The notes beneath the pieces are model-generated. The model saw only the letters and a program-made list of their open reading frames with translations. It ran no database searches and was not told where the DNA came from. Position numbers and translations under genes: made by a program. Below are positions 33,301 to 42,300 of a DNA stretch of 60,000 bases, one piece after another. Position 1 is the first letter of the stretch. Every line of letters starts with the position of its first letter. This DNA comes from Lineus longissimus (Eukaryota; Nemertea; Pilidiophora; Heteronemertea; Lineidae), in contig NC_088320.1 in NCBI RefSeq assembly GCF_910592395.1, positions 11,036,501-11,096,500 on the forward strand. Direction: 5' to 3'.

Positions 33301-36300
33301 TTGAGGGAAAATACCTGTACACACAAAGAAGCCGAAATGCATCTATAGTGCGCTACGATTGAACAAGATGACTCCAAACCTTGACGATAGGGAACCTAAT
33401 ATACAATAAGAATAACATCATCTTACCTGTATCATCACCACCACCACCACCACCAAGTGATCCCTCTTCTCTATCTTCGCTTTCTCTGTGACCAGTAACT
33501 GAAAGCAATGATTACTGTTTTAGATTTTGCCTTTAAATTCAATATGAATTAAGTCATGCCAGTCGTAGCCTATACCCCCCCCCCCCTGCCCCGTTCCTTC
33601 GGGTCTGTATTGGAGGCTGTCACGTCAATCCCAAGTCTAGCACATCATTGTGTGACCAGTAGCTAACTAGCGGCATGTTATGTTACTGTAAGCATCCTAC
33701 AGCTAGGCGATAGGACCCAGGTATTCAGTTATCAAATCACCTTAAATACTCACCGTGTTCTGCCAAAATAACTGCGTCCACTTGAAACAAATCGATCTGC
33801 TGTCCATTATCAGGATATCGTTTTGAGAGGTTCCGGACAAGCTTTCCTATTGATCCAAATACTGTAAGACATGCGCTACCGTCTGGGTCACATTGTCCAT
33901 TTGCATCGCAGGCATGGCTGTCAAAAACACACCATGTCCCATTCCGTCCTCGCAAGAGCGCATTAGATCTATCACCAACTCTCAGCACGTATGAGCAATC
34001 AGAAGTTGGCTGCAATGAGTCATTTAGTATTTCCTGCATATCAAATCCGAATTTTGCCCCAGTTAACACATCAATTTTTGCTTCAATGTGCTGTCCATCG
34101 ACTATGCAAGACTGGTTGACAGGAATCTCATCTATATCTACTGTCATTACTGCCCTTAGTTCTGGCCATCCTAGTTCTCTCAGTGCTTTTTCATGTGCCT
34201 GGTTCCCCTGAATAAGTATTTCGTGAATTGTTGATTTAGTCCACTCATCGGGTGCTTCGAGAAGAGCAAACACTATCGCCATCACACACATGGAACTGCA
34301 CTGTGAACCAGTAAACTGGTCATAAGACATGTTATCAGAGGCCTGGTGAAAGTCTCCCATAACGACATATTCCCAATCGACCTGAAAAGAGATAAAATTT
34401 AAAAGACTAATGACAAAAAAGCGACTTAAAACCCTTTCGGTACGTGCGCTGCGGTGACCTGGTCATGAATTTGTAACCCGAATTTCAGTCATATATATAG
34501 CCCACAGGTGACGAAACGTGCTCCGCTAGAAATGGACAACGGACGACGACGACGGACGCCACGTCATTGTATAAGCTCGCCTTGAGAGGTGAGCTAACAA
34601 CTAGACTATTTATCTGTTGACTGAGCTGTAGGCCAAGTAAGGGAGTTTAGGGCAAATATTTTTGTCAGAACTCCCAACAATTAACAAACTTTAGTTATTT
34701 CTCTCTTTGTAGGGCTGCCTCTAATGTTCTATCAACCCAAAAAAGCAAAAGAAATAATTTACTTACCAATGTCAAGTTATTGGCATTGTCAGAATTGGGT
34801 TCTGTTGGCACGATAGAGGACTTTCTGAAAGCATAACGGATCTTGGTTATGTTCATGAAATGTACAAGTAGCCATAGGAAATATGCATTGTTGTGATGGA
34901 CTGCGTTTGGATTCGTGGGGGGGGGGGGTTGGCAGTGGAAATATGTTAAATTCTGTAAAAATTAACATGTTTGTCTGTTGATCAATTAAGATGGCCACTT
35001 CGTCAGTTAACTTGGTACCGAAGAAGTTATTGTTTATATTCAATGGAAGACTCCCGATGTCGCTGGTAATGAACCAATTTACAACCAATAATAAATGGTA
35101 GCGGATGAATCTATTTTCTGATGGACGGGAATCTTCAAGTTGAACCCGGATAACACATCAATAAATATTTCACATGTAACATACGAATACATATTTATAT
35201 GTTATCCGCTCTTCTTCATATCTATTTAATGAAAGATGTCACATCCTGGCAAACATGAAATAATGGAACTCAATTGACACAATGTTTGATGGCCATTTAA
35301 ACTGCATTTCAAGGGTCCATTAAACTTTTTTTTGGGCTTCATCAGGGATTGAAATAGTTATATTAGTTTTATTAGTTACCTATCATCCGGCCCTGGTTGA
35401 GGTCTGTTTACATCACAATGAGTCCCAGCTGTTTCTGACCTTCTTTCGAGGTAACTGGGCCCTGGTTGCTCAGCATGATGACTTCCTAAATTTGCTTGAT
35501 GCCTGAAATAGATATGTATGTGTCTTTATAATGTTATTCTCCATACTCAATGTCCAGTCGTACCACAAATTATATTGAATTTTACCCGAGATGTTTACGG
35601 GATGAAAATGCCTTACCTTGTGTTCTGAACCATCTGAATTATATCCTGAACAAGCGGCCGTGCTGCTGGGCTTTGTAGTGTGCACATCCTGTATATTTTC
35701 CTTATACTGCTCCAGTCTGTATTTTGGAGGTTCGCATACTTCATCGATGGTGAGGGCCGTTGTCCTTTCTCAAGCTTATTTATGATGTGTTGCTTAAATT
35801 GCTCAGTTGGGTCAGCCCTAACATCTTTTGCTTTCGGCAAAGCCTCGAATTCTTCGCGAAACGGGAATGGGAGACCTGGGTTAAGAATGCCGAATATGGT
35901 CATGCCGAGTGCCCAAATGTCGATTTTGAAGAGATCAGCCGATGTTGCAGATTTCAGCATTAGACTTGGCACTATTGCCTCTGGAGCAAGGTACGGATTC
36001 GTACCTCTATCAACAGTGCGTGTGTTCGCATTTGCAAGTGTTCGAGTCTGAATTAAGTCTGACCGACTCTCTCCAAAATCGGTCAATTTGCATGTTATTG
36101 GTCGATCTTTAAAGACACGCGCGAACCCAGGGTCATCCGCTCGAACATGAGCATAGTTTTGGTTCGAAACTAGAATGTTATGGGGCTTCAAATCCCGATG
36201 GGCCACTCCCTTTCCATAAAGATAACCGAGGCCTTGCACAATGTCGTCCAAAGTATTGGGAAGGAATTCGAAGAAGAACGACGCGTCATCTAATTTGTTC

Positions 36301-39300
36301 AGAAAACTCAGATACTCTTTGAGGTTATAGAATTCCCTATCAATACCGAAAGGACGAAAACTGAAACATTCGAAGTCCAGCATTATGGAAGGTGGATCAA
36401 GGCACACTGATCTGAAATTGGCAATGTGAGGACTACGAAGTCCATGAAGAAGTCGTGCCTCCTTTGCCATGTTCCGCATGGAATAATCATCCTCTTCATG
36501 TGATACTTTAACAGCCACAGTTTCATTAGAATGACAACACTTCAAGACTTTCCCAAAGCCGCCACTGCCTATCTCCTCCTTTCCTTTGAGATCATGGTAC
36601 CGAAAGCGTGGTATCCCAGCAAACAAAGGCTCGTGTTTATTTGATATCCCGATTGATGGAAGTTTGAACATTTTGTACACATAAAATGACAGGATTCAAA
36701 GATGGAAACACCAAACGCCAAATAAAACAACGTGAGAAGCCAGAAAGGATCATGGGTGCTATCCTGAAGCTACAGCTGATGTATATCCAGTTGCAAAGAT
36801 CATGGTCCTTGAAACATGTGTCAGTGGTCCATCTCATCAACCTTATCACCAGCCACTTGGAGAGCCCTAATTTTTCTCAGCTGGGTGACTGTTTATGATT
36901 TGATACACAGTGTGCATTTATAAGCTGGTGTATACAGTTTCAGTGATGTTGGTGAAGCTCCATGTCTTATAGACATCATACATGTTGACTGTTTCTGATT
37001 TTTGCAGGGTCTTGAGAATTTGAGTTGGAAAGTTTTAGCAAAATAACCAAAAACTGGAGGCTAGATTGTTCAGTCTAACTAATATAAGGGCAGCTAGCTG
37101 GACATCATTGACATTAGAAAGGAATATACCCGATAACTAGAATTAACCCAATACCGTTATTAGTTGGCCTTGGCCTTTGACTTTGCTATCACAATATGCC
37201 TCTATATAGGCCTAGTGCCTTGTCAAAGTGAGATTACGGACGGGTCTGTCAGTCATATCAGTCATGTCAGTTGATCATTGACAACCACATTTTATATTGT
37301 TATAAAAAGAAACCTGTTTTGTAAATGTATGATTGTTTTGTTACTAAAAGTAGGCCCATTAATTAATGAAACGGCCAGGGGCCATTGTGCTCACCGTAAG
37401 TATTTTTAGTAGACAGTACAGAAAGTGCTACAGTATGTAGGCCTCTCATAATTTATACATGCATCTGTGACCAGTTCAGAGCCGGCCCTGGCCAAGTGGT
37501 GAATCCGAGACTTATGGTTCCAAGCTTGTAGAGTCTAGGTGAAAATGATAGTGAAGAAACGTGCCACTCCATGACAATGGTGAATATATTTTTAACTTTG
37601 ACCTCAGTGACCCTGACAGGTAGGTCAAATAACAAACCAGGGTGATATGTGATGTAGACACATCCACCTGACCATAACAATTTCATCACTCGTTAAACTA
37701 CAGCAATCGGCAAAAAAAGATTTCCAAGATGGCCGCCTAATTAAATCTATGGCACCAAATAAATCAAAAAATGAAGAAAATGTAAGATAGAACTCAGAAA
37801 AGAAAAAAGGAAAAGATGAAAAATAAAAATATTTTTGGCTGTCCTTGACCGGGGTTTGAACTCACGACCTTTGGATTGCCACAATAAGAGGAAAAACCCC
37901 CAAAACATGCAATTTCGGCCATATTTGAATTCCGATCTGGCTGAAACTTGGCATACAAATAGTGGCTTCTTAGATGCATCATTACACAAAATTAAAACTC
38001 TTTACATTGAACAACGACAAAACGTACCAAGAACGGTAAAGTTTTCAACTTTGACCTCTGTGAACTTGAAAGGTGGGTCAAATCAAAAACCCGTAAGATA
38101 TGTGATGTATCCTTGCTGGGAGTACCTACCATGAAACGTTTATCAAAAACAAATCAGTAATAAGCGAAAAATCACACTTTTTGAGTTTTGAGTTTGGGCC
38201 CCCTGGTGGCCAAGTCAATAATCAGACCGAACCAAAATTCAGTGTAAAAGGTCAACTGACTTAGGGGGTCATTTGTTCAAAATTTCAAGTTCATAACTGT
38301 TGCGGTTGAGAAACGTGCCATAGTTACACTCAAACGGCAAATTTACGCCATTTGACCTCTGCGACCTTAAAAAGTAGGTCAAATCCGAAAAATCGTGCAA
38401 CATCTGAGGTAACCTTGCTAGGGGTCCCAGCCATAAAAAATTCATCAAAAACAATTTGCTAATAAGCAGGCTATTGCACTTCTTACTTTTTCTGTTTTGG
38501 CCCCCTGGTGGCAAAGTCAAGAATCAGATCAGGCTGAAATTCAGCACCAGAGGTTATCTGATATAGGGGGTTATATGTACCAAGTTTCAAGCTCATAGCT
38601 TTGGTGGTTGAGAAACGTGCCATAGTTACACTCAAACGGCCAATTCACGCCATTTGACCTCTGCGACCTTGAAAAGTAGATCAAATTAAAAACCCATAAG
38701 ATATATGATGTATCCTTGCTATGAGTACCTACCACAAAAGTTTTATCGAAAACAAGTCACTAATAAGCGAGATATCACACTTTTTAGATATCCACATTTG
38801 GCCCCCTGGTGGCCAAGTAGAGAATCAGATCGGACAGAAATTTAGTGTCACGGGTCATCTGACCTAGGGGGTCATGTGTACAAAGTTTTAAGTTCATAGG
38901 CCTAGCGGTTAAATGAAATGGCCAGGGCCATTGTGCTCACCTCATGTGGAGGAAAGATGGATAAAGAGCATGGTATTGTGTCATGTAGTGTTAGGTTTGA
39001 TGTAGGTCCAAGCAATTACAATTTCCCCAAAATGGCCAATTTACAGTACATTCGACCTCTGTGACCTTGAAAAGTAGGTCAAATCAAAGAAGACCCGGGT
39101 GACACATTGAATGGTTGTTAGAATTAGATGTACCTATGATATAAAATTGGTGCCAATCGGGCAAGTCATTACTAGGAATAATGGCATTTTGAAGAATTTA
39201 GGATTTGGCCCCCTCCCTGGAGGCCAAACGGCAAATCAGATCGCACCAAACTTCGGTACCTGAGATCACCTGACCAAGGGGTACATGTGTACTTAATTTG

Positions 39301-42300
39301 TGATCAATAGTCATTGCAGTTAAGAAATGTGCCATAGTTACGGCCTGACGGCGAATTTACGCCATTTGACCTCTGTGACCTTGACAAGAAGGTCAAATTA
39401 AAAACCTGTGTGACATATACTGTATGGTGGTTAGATGTATCCATGATATCAAATTGGTGGCAATCGGGCAAGAAGTTAAGGAATAATCACATTTTTAAGG
39501 TTTTTGGATTTTGCCCCCTGGTGGTCAAGTGGTGAACCATATTGGACCAAACTTCGGTCCCTGAGATCACCTGACTAAGGGGTAAATGTGTACCAAATTT
39601 GGTATCAATAGTCATTGCAGTTTAGAAACGTGCCATCGTTACATCCTAACGGCCAATTTACACCATTTAACCTCTGTGACCTTGAAAAGGAGGTCAAATC
39701 AAAAACCCGGAGGATATATGATGCACCTTTGCTAGAAGTACCTACCATATTTTTTTTCAAAATTTCCCGACTACTATTAAGGGAGATATTGCATATTTTC
39801 ACTTTTAACGTTTGGCCCCCTGGTGGCCAAACCATGAAACGAATCGAACCGAAACTTGGTCTCCAAGGTGTCATTACATAAGGGTACATGTGTACCAAGT
39901 TTCAACTCAATAGCTCTAACAGTTACGAAACGTGCCCTGCTAACGGACGACGGACGACGACGACGACGACGACGACGACGGACGACGGACGCCACGGTAT
40001 GGGATAAGCTCACCTCTGCTAAGAGGTGAGCTAAAAACGTGCCACTGTTTTTGAACTAGGATACGACGGACGACGACGACGACGACGGATGACGGACGAC
40101 GACGGACACTGCGGTATCGTATAGACTCCCCTACGATGAGCCAAAAATTGGAGCCCTGTGGGCTAAGGCCCATTACGAGCAAATTTGACCCTAGTAATCT
40201 GCAGCAATGAAAACTCATTCGATATACGCCTATACCATGCCCATGGACCTTTATAGTATAAAGGTCCATGGCCTAACAGTTCAAAGGTCCATGGCCTAAC
40301 AGTTCATTGATAGCGTTGATTGGGTTAATTTAAAAATGGACCAACATCCTGTAGTACACAGTGATGTTTACTATTGTTTGTGCAGGACTGATACTAAGTA
40401 ATGCCACATGTGCTGTAAAAGGATTCTTGAACTTTCACCACAGGAGGTCAACCAAGAGCCATAACTGATAAAGACATCCATACTTGATTATGTTCAGGAG
40501 GCGGAACCTGGAGTTGCTTTGTAACTCGCAACTCGCACTTTGTAACTCGCAACTCGCATTTTTAAACTCGCAACTCGCACTTTGTAACTCGCAACTCACA
40601 TTTTTTAACTCGCAACTCGCACTTTGTAACTCGCAACTCGCACTTTGTAACTCGCAACTCGCACTTTGTAACTCGCAACTCGCATTTTGTAACTCGCAAC
40701 TCGCACTTTGTAACTCGCAACTCGCATTTTTTAACTCGCAACTCGCACTTTGTAACTCGCAACTCGCATTTTTTAACTCGCAACTCGCACTTTGTAACTC
40801 GCAACTCGCACTTTGTAACTCGCAACCCGCAACTCGCATAAAAGAAACCCTCCTTTGGAAATGTTTGCCCCAACAAGAATACCAACTCTGAGGCAATTCA
40901 GCATTTTTTTAAAGAAAGGAAGTTAGTTCCCACCGATAACTTATTTAGGAATAAAAGGTAATCAAATGATCATCCAGAAGAAGAAAAAAAAGTTTTTTGC
41001 ATTAAGATAGGCAACACCAATCCGAATTACAAGAACAAAGCTACGAATACTTTGTCATCTAAGACTTAGAATGAGGGCACTAAATCTAGTAACCTACCGG
41101 AACAGTCGATTTTTGTACTTGCAACACGAACTCATTCACGGCTTTAGTTTATCATCCGCAATGAAGATGTCTTTGTAGTGGTTAACATCTGATGTCCTGG
41201 AATGAGCAGATTATTAAATTCCATTAATGACGAAAATGTTTAATGACAATGCCTTCATTCATCACTTCAACTTGGGGAGGCATCCCATCTCCTGTTGAGG
41301 GAGTTTCGCACAAACTAAGGAGATGATAATACTTACTGGTTATGACCCTTGAAGCGGTAGAGCTTCCTGTTACCATCCAAGCAATTTTGAAATTAAGGCC
41401 AAATGCAGATTACGCCAGAAAAGATGCAATTTCTTCCATGGAATTTCTACATAATGAAATGGCCAGGGCCATTGTGCTCACCTCATGTGGAGGAAAGATG
41501 GATTAAGAGCATGGTATTGTGTCATGTAGTGTTAGGTTTGATGTAGGTCCAAGCAATTACAATTTCCCCAAAATGGCCAATTTACAGTACATTCGACCTC
41601 TGTGACCTTGAAAAGTAGGTCAAATCAAAAAAGATCCGGGTGACACATTGAATGGTTGTTAGAATTAGATGTACTTATGATATAAAATTGGTGCCAATCG
41701 GGCAAGTAATTACTAGGAATAATGGCATTTTGAAGAATTTAGGATTTGACCCCCTCCCTGGAGGCCAAACGGCAAATCAGATCGCGCCAAACTTCAGTAC
41801 CTGAGATAACCAATACCTGAGATAACCATGACCAAGGGGTACATGTGTACTTAACTTGTGATCAATAGTCATTGCAGTTAAGAAACGTGCCATAGTTACG
41901 GCCTGACGGCCAATTTACGCCATTTGACCTCTGTGACCTTGACAAGAAGGTCAAATCAAAAACCTGTGTGACGTATACTGTATGGTGGTTAGATGTACCC
42001 ATGATATCAAATTGGTGGCAATCTGGCAAGAAGTTAAGGAATAATCACATTTTTAAGGTTTTTGGATTTTGCCCCCTGGTGGTCAAGTGGTGAATCATAT
42101 TGGACCAAACTTCGGTCCCTGAGATCACCTGACTAAGGGGTAAATGTGTACGAAATTTGGAATCAATAGTCATTGCAGTTAAGAAACGTGCCATAGTTAC
42201 GGCCTGACAGCCAATTTACACCATTTGACCTCTGTGACCTTGAAAAGGAGGTCAAATCAAAAACCCGGAGGATATATGATGCACCTTTGCTAGAAGTACC

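Larger units (their letters stand above)
30187..40838 (-). mobile_element. Candidate MULE transposon carrying a kinase-protease-transposase gene (10.65 kb)
   Basis: It is bounded by inverted copies of the same motif: TGCGAGTTGCGAGTTACAAA at the left, and at the right an array that read inward also begins TGCGAGTTGCGGGTTGCGAG with TTACAAAG following. The single gene inside encodes a MULE-type transposase. It sits in the large gap of a same-strand KDZ-like gene and contains later insertions (R3/R4 repeats, a LINE tail). MULEs usually have terminal inverted repeats and 9-bp target duplications; no 9-bp duplication was seen, so the ends remain a proposal. Confidence 0.5.

Noticed and set aside
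40435-40896. Repetitive ORFs on both strands reading ASCELQS- and KCELRVT-type repeats
   Set aside because: They exist because the AACTCGC array has a 21-bp unit, which keeps every frame open; no flanking coding sequence or domain.
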